Below, piece after piece: positions 52,992-63,435 of a stretch of DNA of 64,000 nucleotides. Source of the DNA: Mucilaginibacter terrae (lineage in GTDB: Bacteria; Bacteroidota; Bacteroidia; Sphingobacteriales; Sphingobacteriaceae). Each line of letters starts with the position of its first letter. Position 1 is the stretch's first letter. The notes below the pieces were generated by a model. The model was not told where the DNA came from. It ran no database searches and saw only the letters and a program-made list of their open reading frames with translations. The stretch spans positions 1,240,001-1,304,000 of the forward strand of contig NZ_JAVLVU010000001.1 in the NCBI RefSeq assembly GCF_031951985.1. The letters are read 5' to 3'. Position numbers and translations under genes: made by a program.

Positions 52992-55622
52992 ATGAGGAGA
53001 TCGACTATTTTTTACTCACTAATTTTAATATCAGTAATGGGCTTATGCCTGGCATTTGATACTCCCCGTACCGGGGATTTAAAGTTTAGAAATCCGGCGC
53101 TTAGTATTGAAGAGCGTGTTAATGATTTAGTATCAAAACTAACTCTTGAAGAAAAGGTTGGGCAAATGCTTAATGCCGCGCCTGCCGTTGAGCGCTTGGG
53201 CATACCCGCCTACAACTGGTGGAACGAAAGCCTGCACGGTATTGCCCGCACGCCTTTTAAGGTAACCGTTTACCCGCAAGCTATTGCCATGGCAGCAACT
53301 TTTGATACCAATAGCATGCACCGCATGGCCGAGTATACTGCTGATGAAGGGCGTGCGGTTTATAACGAAAGCGTTAAGGCCGGACACCGTGGTATTTATC
53401 TGGGGTTAACTTACTGGACGCCCAATATCAACATTTTCAGAGATCCGCGCTGGGGACGTGGACAGGAAACTTATGGTGAAGACCCTTATTTAACTGCTAA
53501 TATAGGTGCATCATTTGTGCGTGGTTTGCAAGGTACTGATCCGGTTTACCTTAAAGCGGCGGCATGTGCCAAGCATTATGCCGTTCACAGCGGACCAGAA
53601 TCATCACGTCATGAGTTTAATGCAGAAGCTACCGATTACGACCTGTGGGATACTTACCTGCCTGCCTTTCATAAGTTAGTTGTTGATACCAAGGTGGCCG
53701 GCGTAATGTGTGCTTACAACGCTTTTAAAGGTCAGCCATGCTGCGGAAGCGATTTGCTTTTAAACAACATCCTTCGTAATAAATGGAAATTTACCGGTTA
53801 CCTTACTTCTGATTGCGGTGGTATTGACGACTTTTACCAAAAACACAAAACCCATGCCTCGGCCGAAGACGCCGCTGCAGATGCCGTTTTACATGGCACC
53901 GATATTGAATGCGGTAACGTGACTTACAAATCTCTTTTAGGTGCAGTGCAGCATGGTAAAATTTCCGAAAAGCAACTTGATATTTCATTAAAACGCTTAT
54001 TTACCATTCGTTTCAGATTGGGAATGTTTGATCCTCCGGCCAAAAATAAGTACGCCAAAATTGGTGCAGAAATGCTGGAGACGCCTGAGCATAAAGCCCA
54101 CGCATTAAAAATGGCCCACCAGTCTATTGTATTACTCAAAAATCAAAACAATGTATTGCCCTTGAGCAAGCATTTAAAAAAAGTAGCAGTAATTGGCCCC
54201 AATGCCGATAACCCTATCAGTGTTTTAGGTAATTACAATGGTACACCATCTGAAATTAGTACACCATACAAAGCCATTAAAGCCAAATTGGGCAATAACG
54301 CCGAAGTTTATTATGATCAGGGCATAAGCTATACCAGCGAAAGTTACACCCGTAATATTGACTTAGGCGAGTTAGGCACCATAAACGGCCAAAAGGGTTT
54401 TAAGGCAGAATACTGGCAAAACGGAACATTAAACGGTCAGCCTGCCGTTACCCGCCAGGAAACGGCCATTAATTATATATGGCGCGATGGTACTTTTGTT
54501 GTGGGACAAGTAAGCCAAAAGAATTTTTCGGCTCGTTGGTCAACTAATTATGTTGCAGCAAGCAATGATGATATTAGTTTTGAACTTACAGGAAACAAGC
54601 CTTATAAACTTATAATAGATAACGAAGAGCGCACATTAAGCGGAGAGCCCGATGGTTTTGGCCCTAAAACTTATACCTTAAAAGCAAAAAAAGGCCAATC
54701 ATACCAGGTTGTTATTGAGTACCGCCAAACCGAGGGACGGGCAACTTTTAGTTTCAAATCGGGCGTGGCCATTAAAGCGGATGTAAATGCAATTGCGCAA
54801 AGTGTTAAAGATGCAGATGCCATCATTTTCGTGGGCGGAATATCACCTCAACTCGAAGGTGAAGAAATGCGTGTAAATGAAAAAGGATTTAACGGCGGCG
54901 ACAGGACTTCGATAGAGTTACCTAAGGTACAAACCGATTTACTTAAAGCGCTTCAATCAACTGGTAAGCCTGTTGTTTTTGTAATGATGACCGGCAGTGC
55001 CATCGCAGTGCCGTGGGAAGCAGAAAACGTACCGGCAATAGTAAACGCCTGGTACGGCGGTCAATCTGCCGGTACGGCATTGGCCGATGTGCTTTTTGGG
55101 GATTATAATCCTGCTGGCCGCTTACCGGTAACCTTTTACAGGAGCGATAAGGATCTACCTCCGTTTGAAGATTATACCATGAAGAACCGTACTTACCGTT
55201 ACTTTACAGGTAAACCGCTTTATGCTTTTGGGCATGGCCTTAGCTATAGCAAATTCAACTATGGTTCGTTACAAATACCTGCCACTGCAGCGCATGGTAA
55301 AAATGTGCTTGTTAAGGTAAAGGTTACAAATACCAGTAAAATTGACGGCGAAGAGGTTACTCAATTATACATTACCCATCAGGGATTAAAAACACGTGTA
55401 CCCATACGTGCACTTAAAGGCTTCCAACGTAACCTCGTTAAAGCCGGCGCAACTAAGGAAATATCATTTGTACTAAAACCTCAAGATCTCCTGATAACAG
55501 CACAAGATGGAGAACAGAAATTTATGCCGGGTACAATTACCATTAGTGTTGGCGGTAGCCAGCCAACTCAAGTATCAGCTTCAACCAGGCAAACCATTAG
55601 TAAATCTGTTTTACTTAGATAA
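52992..55622 (+). CDS. GH3 beta-xylosidase with inserted PA14 domain
   Basis: An 876-residue secreted GH3 enzyme. Barrel marks are YNWWNESLHGIAR and NIFRDPRWGRGQETYGEDP, which are typical of xylosidase-type GH3, and Asp274 in LTSDCGGIDD is the nucleophile. A PA14-like domain (about 460-590, GFKAEYWQNGTLNGQP, FSARWST) is inserted in the second alpha/beta domain. The enzyme ends with a fibronectin-III-like domain (GEEVTQLYITHQG). The WWNESLHG motif and PA14 insert are usual for beta-xylosidases and alpha-arabinosidases and differ from the GH3 at 3524, so xylose release from xylo-oligosaccharides is expected. Confidence 0.92.
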   Translation: MRRSTIFYSLILISVMGLCLAFDTPRTGDLKFRNPALSIEERVNDLVSKLTLEEKVGQMLNAAPAVERLGIPAYNWWNESLHGIARTPFKVTVYPQAIAMAATFDTNSMHRMAEYTADEGRAVYNESVKAGHRGIYLGLTYWTPNINIFRDPRWGRGQETYGEDPYLTANIGASFVRGLQGTDPVYLKAAACAKHYAVHSGPESSRHEFNAEATDYDLWDTYLPAFHKLVVDTKVAGVMCAYNAFKGQPCCGSDLLLNNILRNKWKFTGYLTSDCGGIDDFYQKHKTHASAEDAAADAVLHGTDIECGNVTYKSLLGAVQHGKISEKQLDISLKRLFTIRFRLGMFDPPAKNKYAKIGAEMLETPEHKAHALKMAHQSIVLLKNQNNVLPLSKHLKKVAVIGPNADNPISVLGNYNGTPSEISTPYKAIKAKLGNNAEVYYDQGISYTSESYTRNIDLGELGTINGQKGFKAEYWQNGTLNGQPAVTRQETAINYIWRDGTFVVGQVSQKNFSARWSTNYVAASNDDISFELTGNKPYKLIIDNEERTLSGEPDGFGPKTYTLKAKKGQSYQVVIEYRQTEGRATFSFKSGVAIKADVNAIAQSVKDADAIIFVGGISPQLEGEEMRVNEKGFNGGDRTSIELPKVQTDLLKALQSTGKPVVFVMMTGSAIAVPWEAENVPAIVNAWYGGQSAGTALADVLFGDYNPAGRLPVTFYRSDKDLPPFEDYTMKNRTYRYFTGKPLYAFGHGLSYSKFNYGSLQIPATAAHGKNVLVKVKVTNTSKIDGEEVTQLYITHQGLKTRVPIRALKGFQRNLVKAGATKEISFVLKPQDLLITAQDGEQKFMPGTITISVGGSQPTQVSASTRQTISKSVLLR

Positions 55623-55632
55623 ATAATAACAT

Positions 55633-55672
55633 CAACAAAAAGGCTTGAGCAATTGCTCAAGCCTTTTTGTTG
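55633..55672. terminator. Terminator after GH3, perfect 40-base palindrome
   Basis: 55633-55672 is its own exact reverse complement and can form an 18-pair stem with an AATT loop. The arms contain AAAAAGGCTTGAGC and GCTCAAGCCTTTTT. The T-rich arm acts on both strands. It closes the GH3 gene (+). Confidence 0.9.
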
Positions 55673-55722
55673 AAAAATTACTGGCAATCGGGTTCAAATT
55701 AGCCCAATCATCATGTATCCAT

Positions 55723-55762
55723 AACAAATCAGGCCTGATAATAAGTACAGGCCTGATTTGTT
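55723..55762. terminator. Terminator after the surface glycan-binding protein gene
   Basis: A perfect 15-base stem (55723-55737 with 55748-55762, core AGGCCTG) and a ten-base loop, 22 bases after the stop of the - strand operon. The T content following on the - strand is modest, but the stem is strong. Confidence 0.8.
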
Positions 55763-55783
55763 GTTGTTCTAATAATTTGTTAC

Positions 55784-56815
55784 TTACTTCTTCTCAACGT
55801 CAAAGTATTCGGCTTTAATACCTCTGTCTCTTACAACTAAGGTATCTTTAGTAGCATATTTAATGTTCTGCACTTTATAATTTAGTGTGTAATCGAGATA
55901 AATGGCACTTCGAGCTGATCCACCTATACTGTTCTTTTCTCCGTTTGAAACAAATTTACCGGTTCCGGCAATGTCAAAATCGGTGGAATTGCCGGTTACG
56001 GTACAGGTTCCATTATCGGCAAAGGTTAAAACCAGAGTTACGTTCACATTAGTGCCCGATGTGTTTTTAATAGTAAGTGGCAGGTTCACACTTTTTAACG
56101 AGGTAGTAACTGCGTTAACCACCTGGTTATTTTCGACGTATTGGGCATGGCGAAGCGATGTACTTACTGTGCCATTAGCTTGGGTAATTTGGTCAACACC
56201 TCTACGTAAATAGTTTGCATGCCATGGGTTTACATATTTAACGCCATACAACACATAATCTTTAGGGGCTGGCGACCAATTTAACGCCACCACGCGCGAC
56301 GGATTTGTAACCGTTGCTTTTCCACTCAATATAGAATCGGCTCCGGCAACTTTAGTCATTACCAAAGGGATAACATAATTGCGGGTTAACGCCTTGGGGT
56401 CAGCAAAAAAAGCATCTGTCAATTGTACCTCTACCCCACCTAAAATACTGCCTTTAGGTATGGTGATCTGATTGGATGCCAAACGATAGTATTGTGCAGG
56501 CATGGCTTCAATTTTAGAGCCGCCGCCACTGTAAAACAGATTAGTCAGCAGGCTTTCATCCACCCTAAAGTCGATCAGCACATCCTGTTTACTGTCATAA
56601 ACTCCCCCTAAAGTGGCCTTAATAGAAATTTTGCGCTGATTGTCTAACGTATTATCTACAAACAAATCCTCTCCCAAAACAACGGTACGTAAAGGATACT
56701 GGCTGGCAAAATATACGGTTGAATAATCAAAATCAGGAAATACGGCATCCTTATTACATGATGCCAGTAAACCTGCCCCTAACACTAATCTCGTTAATAT
56801 TCTATTGATTTTCAT
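55784..56815 (-). CDS. XusE-position surface glycan-binding lipoprotein (DUF1735-type)
   Basis: A 343-residue lipoprotein (lipobox GLLASC, Cys20). The N-terminal half resembles the DUF1735 beta-sandwich (STVYFASQYPLRTVVLGED and QITIPKGSILGGVEVQL). The C-terminal half (YLDYTLNYKVQNIKYATKDTLVVRDRG) is like the DUF4361/5627-type domain next to it in xylan loci. It lies after two SusC/SusD pairs, the place of xusE in the Prevotella xylan cluster. It probably holds xylan chains at the cell surface. It is the last gene of this operon, followed by a terminator. Confidence 0.82.
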   Translation of the reverse strand: MKINRILTRLVLGAGLLASCNKDAVFPDFDYSTVYFASQYPLRTVVLGEDLFVDNTLDNQRKISIKATLGGVYDSKQDVLIDFRVDESLLTNLFYSGGGSKIEAMPAQYYRLASNQITIPKGSILGGVEVQLTDAFFADPKALTRNYVIPLVMTKVAGADSILSGKATVTNPSRVVALNWSPAPKDYVLYGVKYVNPWHANYLRRGVDQITQANGTVSTSLRHAQYVENNQVVNAVTTSLKSVNLPLTIKNTSGTNVNVTLVLTFADNGTCTVTGNSTDFDIAGTGKFVSNGEKNSIGGSARSAIYLDYTLNYKVQNIKYATKDTLVVRDRGIKAEYFDVEKK

Positions 56816-56847
56816 GTGATTTACAATTTTTAAATTAGATCAAATTA

Positions 56848-58620
56848 TTATCTCCAGCCCTGATTTTGTATGAGCTGGTTGTACTTTAAAACTTCGGAGT
56901 TAGGGATTGGGCCATAGTACATATAGCTTTGGTAATTACGGGTTTCCACATTAAAAGGCGTGTATACCCCGGCATTTACATCAAGTCCACGAGTTATTTC
57001 GTTTAGCTTAGGCAAATCAACTTTCCAACGGCGAAGGTCCCAAAAACGGAAGCTCTCGAAACACAGTTCAATGCGACGTTCATTGCGTATCAATTCACGC
57101 ATTTTAACCTGATCTGCCCGGCACTCTTCCAGGTATGGGTCGGTATTTAAGTTTAATGATCTTTTGCGTATTGCTTTGATGACATCATAGGCCGAGTAAG
57201 ATCTTGTTCCGGTTCCAGATGGTCCATAAGCCTCATTAGCAGCTTCGGCATAATCAAGGTACATCTCGGTATAGCGAATGCGCGGATTGTAGTGATTTTT
57301 ACCGGTTAAAGAATTGGGGTTACGGTTTACATCCATCCGCAACCGCTTTTTCATGTAATAGCCGGTACGGGTTGAGGTGCTCCTGGTATTAATACCGTTA
57401 TCGGTACCCGAGAGGCTGCCTGTACGTATAACCGCGTTTGATACACCAGCAGTGCTTCCATCATAAATAATGTACCTGGCAAATCGTGGATCTCTGTTTG
57501 CATACGGTGCTGCAGCATTGTAATTTGCACTAACATGATTAATTGGATAACCGTTAGCCATAGGAAAGGCATCTACCAGGTTTTGTGTTGGATTCATGTT
57601 GCCACTACCAAACAAGGTTGGCGGAAAATGTAAACCCTCCTGCGTGCCATCATTGGTTACAATGTTCTCGCGCCAAAGCATTTCGGGTGGGTTAACGCCG
57701 CTTCCTACTGCATCAATTTCGGCAGTGTTGGTAAAGTATGTCCAGCCGTTTGCGGGCAAGCCGTTCACGCCGCCTTTATAATCAATTACTGCTCCTGCAT
57801 AATCAGCCGCATTTGCCCAGGTAGTTGTGTTAGAGCTGTTTTGAAAAGCCGGACTTGCCGCCAACAGCGCCACTCTTGCCCTGAATGCCTTAGCAATCAA
57901 TCCGTTGAACAACAGCCTGGCCGTTTGCCCCATTACGCGGTTGTAAGTTTCGCGATTTTGGGTATAAGGCTTAAAGCGATCGGGCACAGCTACGCCAGTG
58001 GCAATATCATTATATTCAACCGGCAAATAAAGCTCGGCGCTATCCAAATCCTTATGAATTTGCTTTACGCAGGCGTCAAAACTGGCACGGGGAATATTAT
58101 AATTCGCTTGCCCGCTTTGGTATTCGGTAAGTATAGGCACTCCGGTAAGCTGCCCATTACTTGCAATACCGCCGTGGTTACGCAGCAAAAAGTACAAGTA
58201 GAGTGCCCGCAAGCCAAAAGCCTCTCCCCGCATGCGCAGGTTAAACAGCTTTGATGCCTCAGGGTCGGCCGCCCATTTTACTTTGTTTGAGTTTTCCAAA
58301 AACAGGTTGATGTACTGCGTTCCTTCGTATGACTGGTTCCATACCGAAGTTGGGTTATTAGATGCCGTCCATGAACCGGTGGCTATTTGTAAATACGTAT
58401 TGTTAAGTAAGTTAGTTACGGCATCATCTGTGGCATAATCAGAGTTATCGTAATAAGTAGGTATGGTTCGGTAAGCATTCATCAGAAATCCTTGTGCAAA
58501 ATTTGCATCGTTATACATCTGATCAAGCGTCTTGAGGTTCTCGGGCTCGGGGTCTAATATCTTCTTGCAACTTGCCATAGACAGCAGAGCCAATCCGAAA
58601 GTAATTATCTTAAGTTTCAT
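56848..58620 (-). CDS. SusD-like lipoprotein of the second SusC/D pair
   Basis: A 590-residue SusD protein (lipobox MASC, Cys18-19). Typical regions are FGLRALYLYFLLRNHGGI, YTEMYLDYAEAANEAYG and the C-terminal RRIELCFESFRFWDLRRW. SusD lids deliver oligosaccharides to the SusC porin encoded 23 bases upstream. The pair is expected to import xylo-oligosaccharides. Confidence 0.95.
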   Translation of the reverse strand: MKLKIITFGLALLSMASCKKILDPEPENLKTLDQMYNDANFAQGFLMNAYRTIPTYYDNSDYATDDAVTNLLNNTYLQIATGSWTASNNPTSVWNQSYEGTQYINLFLENSNKVKWAADPEASKLFNLRMRGEAFGLRALYLYFLLRNHGGIASNGQLTGVPILTEYQSGQANYNIPRASFDACVKQIHKDLDSAELYLPVEYNDIATGVAVPDRFKPYTQNRETYNRVMGQTARLLFNGLIAKAFRARVALLAASPAFQNSSNTTTWANAADYAGAVIDYKGGVNGLPANGWTYFTNTAEIDAVGSGVNPPEMLWRENIVTNDGTQEGLHFPPTLFGSGNMNPTQNLVDAFPMANGYPINHVSANYNAAAPYANRDPRFARYIIYDGSTAGVSNAVIRTGSLSGTDNGINTRSTSTRTGYYMKKRLRMDVNRNPNSLTGKNHYNPRIRYTEMYLDYAEAANEAYGPSGTGTRSYSAYDVIKAIRKRSLNLNTDPYLEECRADQVKMRELIRNERRIELCFESFRFWDLRRWKVDLPKLNEITRGLDVNAGVYTPFNVETRNYQSYMYYGPIPNSEVLKYNQLIQNQGWR

Positions 58621-58643
58621 AATAGTTATGCTTTACTTGGTCA

Positions 58644-61511
58644 TTAAAATGAAGCTTTTGCGCCTATATTAAAAAATCGGGTTTGGGGTGCTGTACCTAT
58701 GTTAGTTTCCATTAACTCGCGCTCTTTTGAGAACACAAACAGGTTATCACCCTGTACATACACGCTCAAGCCATGAACAAAAGATTTCAGGAACATCTCT
58801 GATTTAAAATCATAGGTAAGTTGTACCCTGCGCACATCAAACCGGTTGGTTTTATACATCCAATAAGTTGAATTGCGGAAGTTGTTGTTACTGGTTGTGG
58901 TTAAACGCGGATAAGTGGCTGAATTTTTAGTTGCCTCGGTCCAACGGCCTTGTACAATCTCAGAGTATTTAGTACTACCACCAACCCAATAGTATGAGCT
59001 GTTTTTGAAACCAATAGCACCCGTATTACCGGCACCTAACGCAAACAACGATAGGTTTTTCCATTTAACGGTAAGGTTAACCCCATAGTTGAAAGGTGCA
59101 GCTGCCCAGCCGTTGCGACCAAGGTCAACCTGGTCGCGGTTATCAATGGTGCCGTCGCCGTTAACATCTTTGTATTTAATGTCGCCGGGTTTTACCGCAC
59201 CAAATGTTTGCCTTGGCGAATTATCAATTTCAGCCTGGCTCTGGAACAATCCTTCGCTAATGAAACCGAAATAAGCATCTAAAGGCTTACCTGTACGGGC
59301 CAGGTAGTCTTGTTCAGGCGTTTCGTCTCTTCTTACCACATTTGATTTGTAAAACATACCGGTAACACCAAGTGAGTAGTGCACCTGTCCAATTTTATTG
59401 TTCAGGTTTACTGCAAAATCAAAACCGGTATGTTTTTCTTTACCAAAGTTTATCCAGGGGCGAAAATCTCCCGAACCTGAAAAGTAAGACGGGTAAATGG
59501 TTAAACCGCGGGCAAGCAGCCCATCAGTAGTTTGCGAAAAATAATTGGCCTCTACCGAGATGAGGTTTTTAAATAACGACCCGTCAAATCCAAATCTGAA
59601 CTCGTTACGCTTAATAAAGGTTAAATCCCTGTTATCTGCCTGGCCCGAAAGGGTTGTACGTCCACCGGCTACGTTATCGCGCCATTGGTACCAGCCGCCA
59701 AATGTGGCAGTGTTGCTGTAATAGCCTTGATACAGGTAATAATCAACCGGCTCGGCGGTGTTATTTGCACGATAGCCTGTAACATCTAAATCCTGATTAA
59801 CGGAAGCGTATGAGCCGTTTATTTTAAAGTTATCTATAAATGATAGGTTATCCTTTACAAACTTCTCTTCGCTTATACGCCATCCGAGTGTTACTGTGGG
59901 TGATATGGCATCACGTTTGCCGGGAGGTAATTTGGCTGAATGTACCAGTGCGCCCGAAAAATCTACATAGTACTTTTTGCGGAAGTTATAGGTAGCCTGA
60001 AAACCTAAGTTGGTATTAAGGATGGGTTGATAGTCACTTCCCCCTTCATTATCAATATCACTGGAGAATTGGGTTTTATACCACCAACCCAACACGGTTG
60101 CCTTTACCTGATGGTCTTGTGCAAAAGTGCGGTCGTAATCAAACTGCGATTTGAACGACATGGTTTGTGTGTAGGTAGACCTGCCCACAAATTCGTTAGT
60201 GGAATTTTTATCTTCACCAAAACGTTCTAATGCTGTGATTATGTCCTGCCCGTTAACGGTTGACCATGTTGGCCGGTAGGTTGCATAAGGTAGTGTGTAG
60301 CCCTCCGAATATAAAGAGGAATAATCCATACTGGTACCGGTTTTAAAACTTAACCCTTTCAGTATCGAACCTAAATCGGCTTTTAAATTTAGGTTGTACA
60401 GGAATGTGCTTGATTTAGTTTTGATGTAACCTGCGGCCAGCATATCAGAAAATACGTTGGTTGGATTAGTGCTTTGACCACCAAGCAAAAACTTACCATC
60501 GATAATATGATTACTGTTGTTTACAATGGTTTGCAATGCCGGATTGTTAGGATCGAGCATGCTGATAGGAATGAGCGGCGAAAACCTGTTAAAATTTGGC
60601 GCTACTGTTGAAGTTGCCCCCCAAAAGTTGCCCCTGCCAACATAATTGCTTGTGCTTATGGCCACAGCATCGGCCGAGGCGCTTAACCATTTGGCAATGT
60701 TCATATCAACGTTTCCCCTTACATTAAAAGCAAAATCGTTATTGTTTTTTTGCTCTCCGTATTTTACCAGGCTGTTGTTATAAGTCAAACCAATATTGGT
60801 GTAGTAGCGCGCTACATCATTTCCACCTGATACTTCTGTGGTTAGATCTGACCGGAAATAGGTTTTCTTTAAATACTCCGAGCTAAAAAAATCAACATCA
60901 GGGTACCGGTACGGGTTAGTGCCTGCCCGGGTATTATTAATTACATCCTGGCTATATCCAGCGCCCGAGGTTGGTATACCGTCGTTAGTAAGGGCTTCGT
61001 TATACAAGGTCATATAATCGGCCGAGTTTAGGTATTTTGGATAGCCCTTAGGCACAAACAAACCCGTATTGGCGCGTACATCAATAGTTAAGGGTTTAAT
61101 GCTGCCGCGTTTGGTGGTAATTAATACCGCTCCTTTTGCAGCGGTACTGCCATACAATACTACTGCGCTGGCACCTTTCAACACGGTAATAGATTGTACC
61201 TCAACCATACGTACATCGGTAGCGCGGCGAGGTATACCATCAACCAATATTAGCGGCGCCTGGCCCCAAATGTTGCCGGTATAACCGCTTACCAGGCTTT
61301 GCAAGTTATCTAAACTACCTACTGCATAGTTTTTCTTTAACAGTTCGGCTACGTTAACTGTTGATACACCGCCAAGCAGGTCATCTTTGGCTACCGTTCG
61401 GAATGCTACATTTACCAAACTGTCCTGTTTTTCCTGTGCGTGAGCTCCTGCCATGCTTAACAAAAAAGCAGCAGCCAGAACACAACAGGTTTTTATATTT
61501 TTATTCATCAT
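58644..61511 (-). CDS. SusC-like TonB-dependent transporter lacking the N-terminal domain
   Basis: About 955 residues from ATG at 61511 or 61508. The frame extends to a TTG inside the upstream gene, which is unlikely. After the signal peptide (AGAHAQ) the plug begins at once (SLVNVAFRTVAKDDLLGG, LILVDGIPRRATDVRMVEVQ, SAVVLYGSTAAKGAVLITTK). The carboxypeptidase-regulatory-like domain that most SusC proteins carry before the plug is absent. The barrel follows to the end (RFFNIGAKASF), with KYKDVNGDGTIDNRDQ near residue 800. It forms the outer-membrane pore of the second SusC/D pair. Confidence 0.93.
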   Translation of the reverse strand: MMNKNIKTCCVLAAAFLLSMAGAHAQEKQDSLVNVAFRTVAKDDLLGGVSTVNVAELLKKNYAVGSLDNLQSLVSGYTGNIWGQAPLILVDGIPRRATDVRMVEVQSITVLKGASAVVLYGSTAAKGAVLITTKRGSIKPLTIDVRANTGLFVPKGYPKYLNSADYMTLYNEALTNDGIPTSGAGYSQDVINNTRAGTNPYRYPDVDFFSSEYLKKTYFRSDLTTEVSGGNDVARYYTNIGLTYNNSLVKYGEQKNNNDFAFNVRGNVDMNIAKWLSASADAVAISTSNYVGRGNFWGATSTVAPNFNRFSPLIPISMLDPNNPALQTIVNNSNHIIDGKFLLGGQSTNPTNVFSDMLAAGYIKTKSSTFLYNLNLKADLGSILKGLSFKTGTSMDYSSLYSEGYTLPYATYRPTWSTVNGQDIITALERFGEDKNSTNEFVGRSTYTQTMSFKSQFDYDRTFAQDHQVKATVLGWWYKTQFSSDIDNEGGSDYQPILNTNLGFQATYNFRKKYYVDFSGALVHSAKLPPGKRDAISPTVTLGWRISEEKFVKDNLSFIDNFKINGSYASVNQDLDVTGYRANNTAEPVDYYLYQGYYSNTATFGGWYQWRDNVAGGRTTLSGQADNRDLTFIKRNEFRFGFDGSLFKNLISVEANYFSQTTDGLLARGLTIYPSYFSGSGDFRPWINFGKEKHTGFDFAVNLNNKIGQVHYSLGVTGMFYKSNVVRRDETPEQDYLARTGKPLDAYFGFISEGLFQSQAEIDNSPRQTFGAVKPGDIKYKDVNGDGTIDNRDQVDLGRNGWAAAPFNYGVNLTVKWKNLSLFALGAGNTGAIGFKNSSYYWVGGSTKYSEIVQGRWTEATKNSATYPRLTTTSNNNFRNSTYWMYKTNRFDVRRVQLTYDFKSEMFLKSFVHGLSVYVQGDNLFVFSKERELMETNIGTAPQTRFFNIGAKASF

Positions 61512-61528
61512 TGTTTGTCGAATTTTAA

Positions 61529-63424
61529 TTACCAACCTGGATTCTGTTTAAACTCCTTGTACATGTTCACATCCTCTAACCTGAACGGTAACCAGTAGTG
61601 CCTTTCACCCAATTGTCTTTCAAATAATACTACCTCCCTGTAGTTATTTACGCGTGCATTGCGCGGATCGGCGTATATCTGAGCGTTAGGCGTAGCCCTG
61701 TCAAACTCGATGGATTTTTTATAGGTATAAGGGCGTTGCGTTAAAAGCAACCAGCGGCGTAAGTCGTTAAAACGGTGGCCTTCAAACGCCAGTTCAACGG
61801 CACGCTCGCGGCGTAACTCGCTCATAAATTCGGTGGTTGAACCCTGGTATTTAGCAGCTATATTGGGTACACCGGCACGGTTACGAATTTTATTTACCGC
61901 TGCTAATGCAGTAAGCGTATAACCGGGGGCTATACTTTGAGGGGTACCGTATCCATTGGCCGTTGCCTCGGCATACATCAGGTACACATCAGCCAGTCGC
62001 ATTAAGCTTAATATAAGTGTGTTGTTTTCGCGGTACCCGTCAAAATCATTCAGCAGTTTGGCTGTTAATTTGGAATTCATATAACCGGTCCAAACTTTTT
62101 TATTACCATCGGCCGTACGGAACAGGCCGCCGCTAAAAAGACTTGCATACTGCCTGAATTCGTTATTGTTAACACTTTGCGCGCCCGACACGCATTTTTC
62201 ACCATCGATCATTATATCGTTATAAAAACGAGGGTCGCGGTTACGCCAAGGGTACGCCGGATCATAGCCGCTTTCAGGGTCAGCCTTTTCCGGGTCGGGA
62301 ATAGGTAAGCCGTTGGCCATACCATAATAATCAACATAATTGGCTGTGGGGTAAACCTTTATACCATTTGGCAATATGGTAATAGGACGATAATCGGTCA
62401 CCTGGTTCCAGCGCCAGCGTCCGGCTGCCTCGGTAAGGTTCTCCAGCATAATAGCTTCTTTCAGCCCCGGCGTTTTACCATTTTGGTTGAAGGTGTAAAT
62501 TACGTCGCGTATTTGTGAATACGGCGCCAACTCATAACGTTGGGTTGATTCAATTAACTGAAGCATTTGGGCAAATACATCAGCTGCTTTCTTACAGTAA
62601 TCTGCATTATAAGTGCTGCTACCGGTTGATTCCCTGTTCATTAAAGGGCTGCCTGCAAACAGGTAATTTTTGGCCAAAAAGCCCAAAGCCATTATTTTAT
62701 TGATCCGCTGGTTGTTATTGCCGCTTGTTTGTTGCCCCACGGTGGTTAAATCCCAGTGTACGGGCAGCAAATCAGCTGCTTTCTTTAAATCGGCCGCCGC
62801 CCTGTCGGCAGTAGCCTGATAACTAAGACGTGATATTTTAATAACCTCGTCTGTAGGGAAAACCTGATCAACATATGGAAGCCCGCCCCAGTACTGCATT
62901 AAACAGAAGTGATAGAAGCCCCTGAAAAAGTACAATTGGCCGGCTATAAGGTCTTTTTCTTCCTGCGTGGCTTCGGTTAGCTTATCTAAATTGGCAAGCC
63001 CAACATTCGCTTTGCGTATGGCATACCATGATAAGCCCCACAAGTTTCCTTTGTTTCTGTGGGTATCTGTTCCTATGCCTACGGTAGGGTTACCTCCCGG
63101 CCCAAGGAAATTATATAAAGTACCAGTCCAGGCAAGATAATTGCCCTGGTCAATATGGTATGATATTAAACGGGTTTCGCCAAGTTCCCAAAACTCATCT
63201 TCGCCCAGGTTAAATGAGTTGTGAGACTGATTTACACTCAGTAGCGGAAGACAGTTATACAACTCCTCGGTAAAGCCCTGAAAATTGCGGAAGTTCTTAT
63301 AGGGGTCGGTTTCCTCAATGTCGGCCAATGGCGATCTTTCGAGGTACTTTTTACATGAACTAAGTGAGCCGCTGCCCAATACGATGATAACAGGCAACAA
63401 AATTTTAGTTAAGATATTTTTCAT
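61529..63424 (-). CDS. SusD-like lipoprotein of the first SusC/D pair
   Basis: A 631-residue SusD protein (lipobox SLSSC). Typical regions are LYFFRGFYHFCLMQYWGGLPYV, SLMRLADVYLMYAEATANGYG and the C-terminal RRERAVELAFEGHRFNDLRRW. It begins 11 bases after the end of the partial SusC gene and ends 17 bases before the next SusC start. The two SusC/D pairs are thus one transcript. Confidence 0.95.
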   Translation of the reverse strand: MKNILTKILLPVIIVLGSGSLSSCKKYLERSPLADIEETDPYKNFRNFQGFTEELYNCLPLLSVNQSHNSFNLGEDEFWELGETRLISYHIDQGNYLAWTGTLYNFLGPGGNPTVGIGTDTHRNKGNLWGLSWYAIRKANVGLANLDKLTEATQEEKDLIAGQLYFFRGFYHFCLMQYWGGLPYVDQVFPTDEVIKISRLSYQATADRAAADLKKAADLLPVHWDLTTVGQQTSGNNNQRINKIMALGFLAKNYLFAGSPLMNRESTGSSTYNADYCKKAADVFAQMLQLIESTQRYELAPYSQIRDVIYTFNQNGKTPGLKEAIMLENLTEAAGRWRWNQVTDYRPITILPNGIKVYPTANYVDYYGMANGLPIPDPEKADPESGYDPAYPWRNRDPRFYNDIMIDGEKCVSGAQSVNNNEFRQYASLFSGGLFRTADGNKKVWTGYMNSKLTAKLLNDFDGYRENNTLILSLMRLADVYLMYAEATANGYGTPQSIAPGYTLTALAAVNKIRNRAGVPNIAAKYQGSTTEFMSELRRERAVELAFEGHRFNDLRRWLLLTQRPYTYKKSIEFDRATPNAQIYADPRNARVNNYREVVLFERQLGERHYWLPFRLEDVNMYKEFKQNPGW

Positions 63425-63435
63425 CTTCTTATAAA

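Noticed and set aside
55633..55672. Operator or recombination site (perfect 40-base palindrome)
   Set aside because: Its position directly after a stop codon and the T-rich arm fit a terminator better.
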